From positions 1 through 64,000 of the forward strand of contig CAYXLI010000009.1 in the NCBI GenBank assembly GCA_964464925.1: a stretch of 64,000 nt of DNA, given 5' to 3'. Source of the stretch: CAYXLI01 sp964464925. GTDB lineage: Bacteria > Acidobacteriota > Terriglobia > Bryobacterales > Bryobacteraceae. The notes beneath the pieces were generated by a model, which did not search any database, had not been told where the DNA came from, and saw nothing but the letters and a program-made list of their open reading frames with translations. Shown here piece by piece: positions 26,040 to 35,328 of the stretch (its first letter is position 1; each line of letters starts with the position of its first letter). The position numbers were made by a program, and so were the translations under genes.

Positions 26040-28015
26040 TCGCTCATCAGGAAGATCAGCGGGCGCACGTCTTCTTCGGGCGTCCACTCCCAGTATTTCA
26101 GCAGCACCGAGTAAACCATCATTCCAATTTCGCCCTCACCGAATAGCAAGTACCGCAACGCCTGCGCCATCTGATTCTTTCGGGTGAGCGTCAGGAAAAT
26201 TGCCACAGGGTCAATCAACTCGCTCAGAAACGCGATCGTGTTCGGAATTGCGCTCGCCTGCGAAACCTGGATGATATAGTTGTCCATCTCCGCCCGGACC
26301 TCGATTGTCAATGGAGCGAAGAATTCACTACGATTGTCAATCTGGTGCACCGACACGAAAGCAAATCTGCCTTCCGCCTTATAGAATTTGCGGATCTCGA
26401 GAGCCTTCGCCGCGCGCGCCTCGGGGGTGGAGGACCGAACCGGAACCAGGTTCACTCGCTTACCGACGATCTCAGGCCAGAGCCGCGCCGTCTCCGCATC
26501 ACACAAGGTCACTTCCGATACGCGCAATTCGGTCGCGCGGCGATACCGGCTGATTCCGCCCACCGTCAGGATGAAGAAGATGAACGCGGTTGCGATGATG
26601 ATGCCGTCCGGCCTCTCGATGACGTTCGTTACCAGCGTGTAGGCGAACACGGCGGCCACGCCTGCGGAGTAGAAGGCGTGCCCGCGCCGACCCTGGTGGA
26701 AGAGGGAGAGGGTAGCCGCAACCGCTGCCGATAGCATCAGCACCAGCACGCCCGTTGCATATGCGCCGCCCTGCGCTTCCACGTTCGCCCGGAACACGAG
26801 CGTCACAATCACATCGGCAACAAACAGCACCAGCACAAGTGGCCGCGAATATGCCACCCACGAAGGCGCCATTCCCAGCCTCGGCAGATACCGCGGAATC
26901 AGGTGCAGCAGTCCGGCCATCGCGGACGCGCCGGCAAACCAAAGAATCAGAATGGTGGAAAAGTCATATAGGCTGCCGAAGAAGTTGCCCATGTACTGAT
27001 GGGCCAGGTATGCAATCGCACGCCCGCTCGCTTCCCCGCCCTCGCGATAAGCCGATTGCGGGATCAGCAGCGTAGTCACGAAACTCGAGATCAGCAGCAG
27101 TACGCTCATCAGGATAGCCGCGGCTGCCAGCAGCTTACGCGTATTCCGGATGCGTCCTTCCGGCTTCGGCTTCGATTCGTCATCCGGATCGCCTTCAATC
27201 AGCGGCATTACGGAGACGCCGGTCTCGAATCCGCTCAGCCCGAGCGCCAGCCTGGGGAAAATGAGCATGGAAGCAAGAATCAGCCCGGTCCAGTCTCCCT
27301 TGCTGTGCAGCGCTGCACGCCAGTTTGCAAAAGCCTCGGGGTGATTCGCGATAGCAAAGACACACCGAGCCAGCACCACGACGTTCAACAACAAATAGGG
27401 AATCGCGACGATCGAAGCTAGCTCGATTGCCTCGCTGAATCCCTTCAGAAATACAGCGGCGAGTAACGCCAGCAGAGCTAGCGTGATCGTCATTGAGTGA
27501 CCCTGCAGGTATACATGCAGGTAAGGATTCTCAATTGCGTGCTGTGCCGCGTCTGCCGCGGACAGCGTCATGGTGATCACGAAATCCGTCGCAGCAAACC
27601 CCAGCAAAGCGAGAACAAAAATCCGCCCCGTCCAGCCGCTGAGCAGGTTCTCGAGCATCGCGATCGACCCCTGCCCCACGTACGACCGCCCTGCGACTTC
27701 CGAATAAACCGGAAGCGCACAGAGCAGGGTAACCAGTACGAGCACCGCGGTCGCAATTGGCGAAATTGCGCCTGCGGCCAGCAAAGCGATGCCCGGCTGA
27801 TAGCCGAGCGTTGAAAAGTAATCGACGCCCGTCAGCCACAAAACCAGATACCAGGGATGAACACGCTCTCCTTCTGCGTGGGGGCTGTCCAGGGACTGCC
27901 CGGCAAATAGCCATCGCCTGCGCGGCGACTTCTTCTCGTCGCGCGTCGAGGTCAGTATCGGACTGAATAAGGAAGGTTCGTTCTCCACCATGGAAGGACG
28001 GACAGGGCCCATCAC
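26036..28015 (-). CDS. APC-superfamily permease with cytoplasmic C-terminal domain
   Basis: The protein has about 659 residues. After a hydrophilic N-terminus of about 50 residues (GTG at 28015 or ATG at 28012; ATG at 27991 is also possible), roughly twelve membrane segments follow, with LTGVDYFSTLGYQPGIALLA and the proline-glycine pattern of amino acid/polyamine/organocation transporters. Residues from about 490 form a soluble domain (FAFVSVHQIDNRSEFFAPLT). The substrate is unknown. Its stop overlaps the convergent sigma-54 activator gene by four bases; no promoter link between them is visible. Confidence 0.82.
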   Translation of the reverse strand: MMGPVRPSMVENEPSLFSPILTSTRDEKKSPRRRWLFAGQSLDSPHAEGERVHPWYLVLWLTGVDYFSTLGYQPGIALLAAGAISPIATAVLVLVTLLCALPVYSEVAGRSYVGQGSIAMLENLLSGWTGRIFVLALLGFAATDFVITMTLSAADAAQHAIENPYLHVYLQGHSMTITLALLALLAAVFLKGFSEAIELASIVAIPYLLLNVVVLARCVFAIANHPEAFANWRAALHSKGDWTGLILASMLIFPRLALGLSGFETGVSVMPLIEGDPDDESKPKPEGRIRNTRKLLAAAAILMSVLLLISSFVTTLLIPQSAYREGGEASGRAIAYLAHQYMGNFFGSLYDFSTILILWFAGASAMAGLLHLIPRYLPRLGMAPSWVAYSRPLVLVLFVADVIVTLVFRANVEAQGGAYATGVLVLMLSAAVAATLSLFHQGRRGHAFYSAGVAAVFAYTLVTNVIERPDGIIIATAFIFFILTVGGISRYRRATELRVSEVTLCDAETARLWPEIVGKRVNLVPVRSSTPEARAAKALEIRKFYKAEGRFAFVSVHQIDNRSEFFAPLTIEVRAEMDNYIIQVSQASAIPNTIAFLSELIDPVAIFLTLTRKNQMAQALRYLLFGEGEIGMMVYSVLLKYWEWTPEEDVRPLIFLMSD

Positions 28016-28026
28016 ATCAGTGGACG

Positions 28027-28890
28027 CTACGCGACGTCAAAGATGTCCATTGCCTGCATCAAAGATTGGATTGGATCCCGCCCCTGCGCCGGGCTGTACT
28101 CATGCGCGACGTAACCGTTGAAATTGAGATCCGCAATTGCTTTCGCGATGAACCGGTAGTTCAGTTCCTGCGTGTCGTCGATCTCGTGCCGGCCTGGATT
28201 GCCGCCTGTATGGAAGTGGCCGATCCATTGGATATTGTCCCGGATGTTACGCACAATATCGCCGTCCATGATCTGTGCGTGATAAATGTCGAATAGCATT
28301 TTCACGCGAGGAGAGTTGACTCGCTTGCACAAATCCAAGCCCCACTTGAAATGATCGAACATGTAGTCCGCATGGTTCACCTTGCTGTTCAGGTATTCGA
28401 TGCAGATCGTTACTCCCTTGTCCTCTGCTTGCGCCTTCACCTTGTTCAGGAAGGTGTAGCAGTTCTCCAATCCCGCATCGTCAGCCATGCCCTTGCGGTT
28501 ACCTGAGAACGTGATCAGGTTCGGCGCGCCGTACTCCGCACACGTGTTGATCATCGCACGCATGTCCTTCTCCAGCCGCTCGTGATTCTCCACACGGTTC
28601 AATCCGTCCGGAATCGTTCCACCGCCGCCTGGGACCATCGTGGGAATTAAGCCGTATTTCTTCAGAGTCGGCCAGTCCTTCGGTCCAATCAGATCGAAGC
28701 CTTTGGCGCCCAACCGCGCCGCCTCTCTGCAGCGATCCTCAAGGTTCGGCATGTTCCGGCCAAACACGCCCCCCGTGACGCACTGTTTCAACTTGCCTTT
28801 TCGGACTACCGGCTTCACATCGCCCTGCCCGAATGCCGCGGCCACGGAACCTATAGCAGCCACGGTAGGCACAAAGGATCGTCGAGTCAT
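28027..28890 (-). CDS. Exported TIM-barrel isomerase, hydroxypyruvate isomerase-like
   Basis: The 287-residue protein starts MTRRSFVPTVAAIGSVAAAF, a signal sequence with a twin-arginine look. The rest is an AP-endonuclease-2/xylose-isomerase-like TIM barrel: GAKGFDLIGPKDW, ITFSGNRKGM, ICIEYLNSKVNH (Glu and His metal ligands), LFDIYHAQIMDGDI, GHFHTGGNPGRHEID, and a late AHEYSP. This matches the hydroxypyruvate isomerase (Hyi) group often exported in Acidobacteriota and Planctomycetes. The true substrate is unknown. It ends 11 bases before the start of the APC permease gene on the same strand. Confidence 0.82.
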   Translation of the reverse strand: MTRRSFVPTVAAIGSVAAAFGQGDVKPVVRKGKLKQCVTGGVFGRNMPNLEDRCREAARLGAKGFDLIGPKDWPTLKKYGLIPTMVPGGGGTIPDGLNRVENHERLEKDMRAMINTCAEYGAPNLITFSGNRKGMADDAGLENCYTFLNKVKAQAEDKGVTICIEYLNSKVNHADYMFDHFKWGLDLCKRVNSPRVKMLFDIYHAQIMDGDIVRNIRDNIQWIGHFHTGGNPGRHEIDDTQELNYRFIAKAIADLNFNGYVAHEYSPAQGRDPIQSLMQAMDIFDVA

Positions 28891-28941
28891 GCGTATATAG
28901 TATCAACGCAATCCATTATTGGCAGGCTACGCTGAAGAGAC

Positions 28942-30033
28942 ATGCGCACGTGCATTCTCCTTTTGATCACAGTCCTCGGAGACGCCGCCGGACAGGTCCG
29001 GTTGAACGACATTCAGGTCGTCGGCAGTCACAACAGCTATCACGCCGGCATCGCTCCCAGTGAGGCGTCTCTTCTCCGGCGAACGAGGCCGGACTTGGCT
29101 GCGGCCTGGGATTATCGCCATCCGCCGCTTGACCTCCAGCTTTCCCATGGCGTGCGCCAGCTTGAAATCGACATCTTCGCCGATTCGCGCGGCGGGCGCT
29201 TCGCCGATCCGGCCGGCCCGCGTGGCGCGGCGAAAGCTGGACTCCCGGCAGACGCCCCTTTTGATCCAGCGGGGCTGATGAAAAAGCCCGGCTTCAAGGT
29301 CCTCCACGTTCAGGACTACGACTACCGCAGCACCTGCCAGCCGTTCACCGCATGCCTGACCATCATTCGTAACTGGTCGAAAGGCCACCCGGGACACTTG
29401 CCCATCTTCATCCTGATCGAAAACAAGGACGACACCCCGAATCCCAAAACGATGACGGCAGCCGAGAAGATGACTCCCGCGCTCTTTGACGCGCTCGATG
29501 CTGAGATCCGGTCCGTCTTCCCTCCATCGGAGATGATCACGCCCGATGATGTGCGCGGTTCGCACAAGACACTCGAAAGTGCCGTGCTCAACGGAGGTTG
29601 GCCGACCGTTGAGCAGGCACGCGGTAAGGTCATTTTTCTGATGGACCAAAGCAGGCTTGCTTCCATGTACGCTCAAGGACACCCGTCGTTGAAAGGTCGC
29701 GTCCTGTTCACAAACTCCACGCCCGGCACTCCGGAGGCGGCATTCGTGGAAGTCAACGATCCGCTCACGGATCCGGGCCGCATCCCGGAACTTGTGAAGA
29801 AAGGCTACCTCGTCCGGACCATGACTGACCCCGGCCTGACCGGCGCGCGCGAAGGCAAAACAGACCGCAGGGACAAAGCCATGGCAAGCGGAGCCCAACT
29901 CCTCAGCACCGACTTCCCTTATGACGAGCGCGCGGAAGGCTCCAAATATTCGGTCCGGTTCGAACATGGCATTGCGCGATGCAACCCTGTGCGCAAGCCG
30001 GCCGGTTGCGACTCGCCCCAGGAGAGCCAGTAA
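28942..30033 (+). CDS. Secreted Ca2+-dependent PI-PLC-like phosphodiesterase
   Basis: The 363-residue protein has a short signal (LLLITVLGDAAG). A PI-PLC-like TIM barrel of the SaPLC1 group follows: VGSHNSYHAGI (first catalytic His), DLQLSHGVRQLEIDIFAD (Glu/Asp metal ligands), KVLHVQDYDYRSTC (second His), FILIENKDD and LLSTDFPYDERA. It should cleave phosphodiesters in the periplasm or outside the cell. It is divergent from the isomerase-like gene; the 51 bases between must hold both promoters. Confidence 0.85.
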   Translation: MRTCILLLITVLGDAAGQVRLNDIQVVGSHNSYHAGIAPSEASLLRRTRPDLAAAWDYRHPPLDLQLSHGVRQLEIDIFADSRGGRFADPAGPRGAAKAGLPADAPFDPAGLMKKPGFKVLHVQDYDYRSTCQPFTACLTIIRNWSKGHPGHLPIFILIENKDDTPNPKTMTAAEKMTPALFDALDAEIRSVFPPSEMITPDDVRGSHKTLESAVLNGGWPTVEQARGKVIFLMDQSRLASMYAQGHPSLKGRVLFTNSTPGTPEAAFVEVNDPLTDPGRIPELVKKGYLVRTMTDPGLTGAREGKTDRRDKAMASGAQLLSTDFPYDERAEGSKYSVRFEHGIARCNPVRKPAGCDSPQESQ

Positions 30034-30322
30034 GTGGGATTCGCGTTGTGGATAGAGGAGGAACAGGCGTGGGCACAGGGAACCCACGAGTACAAACCCA
30101 TGGGTGCCGCGGTCATCGCCCTCTCCGACAGGTTTCGCGCACCTGACTTCCAGGCGCGCCGTCGTTGTCCTTCCCGGCTCGACCGCCGCTTCATCGGCCT
30201 CTTCGCCTCTATCAACGATGTAAACTCCTTCCTGGAGCGGTACCGCCGTGCAAAGCCCCAGCGCGGACGCCGGCCCGAGAGGCTGACGGCTCCGTTCATT
30301 CTCTAGAAGAGCCCTGCTCGAA

Positions 30323-30341
30323 AAATGGCTTCGCTTCGCAG
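30323..30341 (+). repeat. 19-base direct repeat, copy 1
   Basis: AAATGGCTTCGCTTCGCAG, identical to the copy at 30464-30482 and 141 bases from it (a multiple of three). Part of it pairs with GCGAAGCC at 30353-30360 to form a hairpin. It may be one unit of a dispersed intergenic repeat. Confidence 0.6.
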
Positions 30342-30492
30342 AATCGGGCTGGGCGAAGCCGCACCGCTGCAATCGACACCCGGCCGGACCTTTTTCAATC
30401 ACGCCGATTGCAAACTTTTTCGCTTCGTCTCTAACTTCATGCACTGCATGAGAATACGTATTGAAATGGCTTCGCTTCGCAGCACCGCATAG
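30325..30492 (+). CDS. Possible 55-residue small protein with repeated ends
   Basis: A 55-codon ORF opens with MASLRRIGLGEAA and closes with EMASLRSTA. The two MASLR parts come from the identical 19-base repeat. The middle has FFNHADCKLFRFVSNFMHCM. No convincing ribosome site is seen, and the sequence may simply be a repeat element read in frame. Confidence 0.2.
   Translation: MASLRRIGLGEAAPLQSTPGRTFFNHADCKLFRFVSNFMHCMRIRIEMASLRSTA
30464..30482 (+). repeat. 19-base direct repeat, copy 2
   Basis: Identical to the copy at 30323-30341. It lies 59 bases before the ATG of the following unknown gene. Both copies keep the same reading frame, giving MASLR at the start and near the end of the 55-codon ORF at 30325-30492. 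Confidence 0.6.
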
Positions 30493-30540
30493 CCCGTTTT
30501 TCGATCTTCGCCCGCTACCGTGGACGTAGGTAAAGATGCT

Positions 30541-31581
30541 ATGCAACCAATTCGATTCAGTCTCTATAGTTTGTGGCGCCGCCGCCCTAGTGTCGCTTTC
30601 GAGGACGGCCGCGAGATCGGGCCGGACGATCTTTTCGAAGTCCTGAAAGGAAATCAGCGGCTGGTCGCCGAAGTTCGCCAACTGGCGGAGGAAATCGCCG
30701 CCGGGAGCGCCATCCCCTCGCCGATCGATCTCCATATTCCGCTCCTGAACGGCCGCACGACCGCGCCTCCACTGGATGATGCGGTCGTAGAACGGAAGGG
30801 ACGCGATATTTACGTGCTCGCGATCCCAAACCAGGCGGCTCTGGCGGGTTACAGCCTCTCCCTGGCTTGCCTCATGCGCGTGGAGAAAAATGTTATTCGG
30901 TTCCCAAGCCGCTGGCTGGATGCACCCACGGAAGAGTCGCGTATGTATAAACCGGTGTACCGGCACGTTTCGCGGATCCTCCAGGAGAACCTCCGCGAGC
31001 ACCTTCCCGCAACCTGGTTTAGCTACACCGGTTCCTACGATGCAACCTCCGCCAGTCACGCCATGTTGATGTATAAAGCAAGTCCCTGTGCGGCTGGGCC
31101 AACCCGCCAGACCATCTGCCGGGACCTTCTCTCACCCAAGTCGGTAAACGGAATTTTCCATGTAACCCGGTGGACACTCCCTCCGGTTCTGGCTGAGGTG
31201 CATCGCCGATTGAAGGCGGAAGGGTATCCACGCGCACACCTTTACCGGCCATCACTCGCGGAGGGAATTATCGAAAAACAACGGAAGCTGGGCAGCGCTG
31301 GCAGGACCATCCTCCTTGTCGAGCAAGAGATCATCAACGCAACCTGCACCGCCGGCGTCCGCTATGGCGAGTTAATGGCCCGCGAAACAACTATAAATAA
31401 ACGCCGTTCCGCAATCTGCCGTATCTCCGAAGACCTCACTGCAACCATCGCCGCCTCCCTTGGACGATTCGTCAGACCGAAGGATCGCCTGCAACTCACA
31501 TTGACTCTAATGAATGAAGCGACTCGCGCTCTCGCCCAGGTGGTCGACGCGGAACGGCAAAAATCGCCTTTCGCCGCCTGA
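30541..31581 (+). CDS. Protein of unknown function
   Basis: From the ATG at 30541 the protein has 346 residues; a GTG at 30520 would add seven. I do not recognise a family. It has no signal peptide or membrane segment. Short hydrophobic strands alternate with basic helices (PSIAEGIIEKQ-like segments, FVRPKDRLQLTLTLMNEATR at the end). Several Cys residues occur (SLACLMRV, ASPCAAGP, TICRDLL, NATCTAGVR) without a clear metal pattern. It is a single gene between a repeat-bearing intergenic stretch and kgd. The long continuous frame and normal codon use support it as coding. Confidence 0.6.
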   Translation: MQPIRFSLYSLWRRRPSVAFEDGREIGPDDLFEVLKGNQRLVAEVRQLAEEIAAGSAIPSPIDLHIPLLNGRTTAPPLDDAVVERKGRDIYVLAIPNQAALAGYSLSLACLMRVEKNVIRFPSRWLDAPTEESRMYKPVYRHVSRILQENLREHLPATWFSYTGSYDATSASHAMLMYKASPCAAGPTRQTICRDLLSPKSVNGIFHVTRWTLPPVLAEVHRRLKAEGYPRAHLYRPSLAEGIIEKQRKLGSAGRTILLVEQEIINATCTAGVRYGELMARETTINKRRSAICRISEDLTATIAASLGRFVRPKDRLQLTLTLMNEATRALAQVVDAERQKSPFAA

Positions 31582-31686
31582 GACGTACTCAGGTTGCCGA
31601 TCTGTTTCGGTATCATTAAGGTACGTCCGTTCGGCCTGCTTGCAGGCGCGCAAATATTCGTACGCTCACAAAACAAGAACGTCTCC

Positions 31687-34600
31687 ATGTCCGAACCAAA
31701 AGAAGCGAAGTTTGGCATTAATAGCTGGCTCGAAGATGAGCTGTATCAGAACTATCTCCACGATCGGAAAGCCGTTGACGAAAGCTGGAAATCGGTCTTC
31801 GAGACCAACGGGCATGTGAAGGTGAACGGCCACTCGGCGTCCGCACCAGCCCCAAACCCGCCGGTCACAAGTAATGGACCCGTTTCGGCCAGCGTACCTG
31901 CCGTTACAGTCGGCCCGAATGAAGAATTGCAGCCGCTGCGCGGCGTAGCTGCCAAGATCGCCGATAATATGATGGCGAGCTTGACGGTGCCCACCGCTAC
32001 TTCCCAGCGCGTGATCTCCGTGCGAGCGCTCGAAAACGCGCGCAACGTAATCAATGAACAGCGCTCCGCGCGCGGAGAGAGCAAACTTTCCTATACGCAG
32101 TTCATCAGTTGGGCGCTGATCCAGGCTCTGAAGGAATTCCCCACGCTGAACGACGCGTTTACCGTTCAGAATGGCGATCCCTGCCGCATCGTTCGCAAGC
32201 AGATCAATTTCGGGCTCGCAGTCGATGTGAAAGGCAAGGACGGAAACTCTTCTTTGCTGGTGCCGAATATCAAAGACGCCGGCTCCATGACCTTCGTGCA
32301 GTTTCTCGCGGCATTTGACGACGTGGTCAGCCGCGCCCGAACCGGCAAGCTGCAGATGCCGGACTTCCAGGGCACCAGCATCTCGCTAACAAACCCGGGT
32401 ACGGTTGGGACTGCCGGCTCTGTCCCTCGCCTCGTCGTCGGTCAGGGAGCGATCATCGCGACCGGCGCAATGGACTACCCCGCGGGTTTCGATTCGGTTC
32501 CCGCCGGGACCAAGGCATCGCTCGGCCTGAGTAAGGTCATGATGATGACCTGCACCTATGATCACCGCATCATCCAAGGGGCCGATTCCGGACGCTTTCT
32601 CGGCAAAGTCCATGCACTCCTGAACGGCGAGGGCGGCTTCTACGATTCCATCTACTCCGCGCTCAACGTGCAACCGAAGGCGGTCGCACCTCCCGTAAAG
32701 ACACAGGCTGCCGGACTTTCCGAATCCGATGCGATCCGGGAAGCAGCGGTCGCGTCCCTGATTCATGCGCACCGGGTGCGCGGCCATTTGCTTGTAATGC
32801 TTGACCCGCTAGGCACGCCGCGTCCCCCGCAACCGGACCTCGATTTTCATACCTACGGCCTGACAGAAGCCGATCTCGATCTCCCCGTACTCGCGCAAGG
32901 CGGTAAGAAGCTCCGCGACATTCTGGAAGAGCTCAGGAAAACCTACTGCGACAAGATCGGCGTCGAGTACATGCACCTGCACGATCCGGCTCAGCGCGAG
33001 TGGCTGCGCGAGCGAATGGAATCCACTTCGAATGACTGGCCGCTCGACCGCCAGACGAAGATTCGTATCCTTGAGAACCTGATGGAAGTGGAAGAGTTTG
33101 AGAACTTCCTGGAAAAGCGGTTCAAAGGGAAGAAACGGTTCTCCGTCGAAGGTGGGGAGGCGAGCATGGCCGCTCTCGACGAAATCCTGGAGAGGGCTGC
33201 CAACGACGGCATGAAGGAAGTGGTTATGGGTATGGCCCATCGTGGCCGCCTTGCGATTCTCGCGAATCTGGTCGGCAAGCCGATCCATCAGGTTTTCGCC
33301 GAATTCGATGAAGCGCCCAACGCCGCAGCCAATACATTCGGCTCGGGCGACGTGAAGTATCACCTGGGCGCGGAAGGAATTCACAAGGCAAGTACAGGCA
33401 AGGAAGTCACAGTATCGGTCGCGTTCAATCCGAGCCATCTTGAGGCGGTAGATCCGGTCGTGGAAGGCGTGGTTCGCACCAAGCAGGACCAACTGGGTGA
33501 CACTGCCAGGGAGAGAGTTCTCCCGCTGCTCATCCACGGCGACGCCGCGTTCGCCGGTCAAGGTGTCGTGCCGGAAACGATGAATCTTTCCAAGCTCCAG
33601 GGCTACAGCACGGGCGGGACGGTTCACCTCATCATCAATAACCAGCTAGGTTTCACAACGCTCCCGAATGACGCCCGCACGGGCACCTATTCGAGTGACT
33701 GGGCCAAAGCCGCACAGTGCCCGATCTTCCATGTAAACGGAGATTATCCCGAAGCGGTTTTCCGGACTGCGCAACTCGCCTATGATTTCCGGCAGCGGTT
33801 TAAGCAGGATTCGCTGGTCGACATGTATTGCTTCCGCAAGTACGGCCACAACGAAGGTGACGATCCGACCTATACGCAGCCGGTGATCTACAAGAACATC
33901 CGGGCGCACAAGTCCGTCATTGCACAGTACACGGAGAAGCTGATCGCCGAAGGCGTGCTGACGCCGGAGGAGTACGAGACTCACCGGAAGAGCTACGTCA
34001 TGAAACTCAACGAGGCATTCGACCTGGCTCGACGGAATGCCGACACATATGAATTGCAGGAGATCCCCCCGGCGCCGCTCCAATTGGTGAACGATCGAAC
34101 AGCGATCAATCAGGCGATGGTGGAAAAGATTATTCATGGCTTGACGACCGTACCGCCGGACTTCCACCTGCATCCGAAACTCGGCAAGGCCTTCAACGAA
34201 AAGCGCAAGGAGTTTCTGAATGGAGCACCGATGGACTGGGGTCTGGGCGAAGCTTTGGCGTTCGGCTCTCTCGTCCTGGAGGGTTACCCGGTCCGTTTGA
34301 GTGGCCAGGATAGCGGACGCGGCACGTTCAGCCACCGCCACTCCGAATTCATTGACTACGAAACCGCCGCGAAGTACGTTCCCCTGCAGCACCTCGATCC
34401 CAACCAGGCACCGTTTGAAGTCTGGAACAGTTCACTGAGCGAATTCGCGGTAATGGGCTTCGAGTTCGGCTATTCGATCACGAACCCGCAGGCTCTGGTG
34501 ATGTGGGAAGCGCAGTTCGGCGATTTTGTAAACGGCGCGCAAATCATCGTGGACCAGTTCCTGTCCTCCGCCGAGTACAAGTGGGGGACGCCGTGCGGCC

Positions 34601-35328
34601 TTGTACTTCTGTTGCCACACGGCTATGAAGGTCAGGGGCCGGAGCACTCCAGCGCCCGGATCGAACGCTTCCTGCAGCTCTGCGCCGAAAACAACATGAT
34701 CGTGGCGAATTGTTCTACGCCCGCGCAGTTCTTTCATATCCTTCGCCGGCAGATGAAAGGCAGCCAGGATGGAAAGCCCCTGCGCAAGCCACTGATCATC
34801 TTCACGCCCAAGGGAACGTTGCGGCATCCACGCGCGGTGTCGCATCTGGAAGATATCACCCGCAAGGGATTCTACGAGGTCTTCCCCGATGTGGGCGGCG
34901 CTCCGGAGAAGGACATCACTCGCGTCCTGCTCTGCTCCGGCAAGGTCTACTACGATCTGGAAAAAGGCCGCGAGGAACGCGACGCAAAGCATGTTGCGAT
35001 CCTGCGGCTCGAGCAGTTGTATCCGTTCCCGAAGAACGATCTGGAAAGCCTGCTGGCGCAGTATTCGCCGAAGGCTGAGGTGTTCTGGGTTCAGGAAGAG
35101 CCGCGCAACATGGGCGGCTGGCGTTTCGTTCGGGAGAACCTGATGGATATGCTCGAGTCGACGCGCCGCACTCCGTTTTACGCCGGGCGGCCGGAAAGCG
35201 CAAGTCCAGCCGTCGGCACCAGCAAACGGCATGAGCAGGAGCAGCGCCTGATTGTCGACGATGCTTTCTCCGCTCAGCCGGCAGTGAGGAAACCGCGGCG
35301 CGTGAAGCTCGTGCAAAAGACCAGGTAG
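31687..35328 (+). CDS. kgd: Multifunctional 2-oxoglutarate decarboxylase/dehydrogenase E1-E2
   Basis: The 1213-residue protein is the fused form known from mycobacteria. An N-terminal E1-type segment (WLEDELYQNYLHDRKAVDES) and a Pro/Ala linker come first. A succinyltransferase catalytic domain (about 90-330) ends in TYDHRIIQGADSGRFL, with no lipoyl domain. The thiamine-dependent E1 fills the rest (EFENFLEKRFKGKKRFSVEG, MGMAHRGRLAILANL, HGDAAFAGQGVVPET, HNEGDDPTYTQP). It acts in the TCA cycle and, in relatives, also decarboxylates 2-oxoglutarate and makes 2-hydroxy-3-oxoadipate. The ATG at 31687 fits the family N-terminus; the frame opens earlier at 31594. It ends directly before the convergent adenosyltransferase gene. 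Confidence 0.93.
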   Translation: MSEPKEAKFGINSWLEDELYQNYLHDRKAVDESWKSVFETNGHVKVNGHSASAPAPNPPVTSNGPVSASVPAVTVGPNEELQPLRGVAAKIADNMMASLTVPTATSQRVISVRALENARNVINEQRSARGESKLSYTQFISWALIQALKEFPTLNDAFTVQNGDPCRIVRKQINFGLAVDVKGKDGNSSLLVPNIKDAGSMTFVQFLAAFDDVVSRARTGKLQMPDFQGTSISLTNPGTVGTAGSVPRLVVGQGAIIATGAMDYPAGFDSVPAGTKASLGLSKVMMMTCTYDHRIIQGADSGRFLGKVHALLNGEGGFYDSIYSALNVQPKAVAPPVKTQAAGLSESDAIREAAVASLIHAHRVRGHLLVMLDPLGTPRPPQPDLDFHTYGLTEADLDLPVLAQGGKKLRDILEELRKTYCDKIGVEYMHLHDPAQREWLRERMESTSNDWPLDRQTKIRILENLMEVEEFENFLEKRFKGKKRFSVEGGEASMAALDEILERAANDGMKEVVMGMAHRGRLAILANLVGKPIHQVFAEFDEAPNAAANTFGSGDVKYHLGAEGIHKASTGKEVTVSVAFNPSHLEAVDPVVEGVVRTKQDQLGDTARERVLPLLIHGDAAFAGQGVVPETMNLSKLQGYSTGGTVHLIINNQLGFTTLPNDARTGTYSSDWAKAAQCPIFHVNGDYPEAVFRTAQLAYDFRQRFKQDSLVDMYCFRKYGHNEGDDPTYTQPVIYKNIRAHKSVIAQYTEKLIAEGVLTPEEYETHRKSYVMKLNEAFDLARRNADTYELQEIPPAPLQLVNDRTAINQAMVEKIIHGLTTVPPDFHLHPKLGKAFNEKRKEFLNGAPMDWGLGEALAFGSLVLEGYPVRLSGQDSGRGTFSHRHSEFIDYETAAKYVPLQHLDPNQAPFEVWNSSLSEFAVMGFEFGYSITNPQALVMWEAQFGDFVNGAQIIVDQFLSSAEYKWGTPCGLVLLLPHGYEGQGPEHSSARIERFLQLCAENNMIVANCSTPAQFFHILRRQMKGSQDGKPLRKPLIIFTPKGTLRHPRAVSHLEDITRKGFYEVFPDVGGAPEKDITRVLLCSGKVYYDLEKGREERDAKHVAILRLEQLYPFPKNDLESLLAQYSPKAEVFWVQEEPRNMGGWRFVRENLMDMLESTRRTPFYAGRPESASPAVGTSKRHEQEQRLIVDDAFSAQPAVRKPRRVKLVQKTR

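Larger units (their letters stand above)
30034..30540. other. Intergenic region with repeats and a possible small ORF
   Basis: About 500 bases after the PI-PLC-like gene. The first 270 bases have open frames on both strands but no family sequence. The second half contains a 19-base direct repeat at each end of a 55-codon ORF (30325-30492), and a hairpin GGCTTCGC/GCGAAGCC (30327-30334 with 30353-30360). No terminator with a T-run is evident. Confidence 0.4.

Noticed and set aside
28927..31059. 710-codon open frame on the minus strand
   Set aside because: It lies antisense to the PI-PLC-like gene and the start of the unknown gene, both of which have better coding evidence, and crosses an intergenic region. 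The translation shows no domain. It is a shadow of GC-rich codon use.
32386..35316. Several long antisense frames under kgd
   Set aside because: kgd is unambiguous across its length. The antisense frames have no family sequence.
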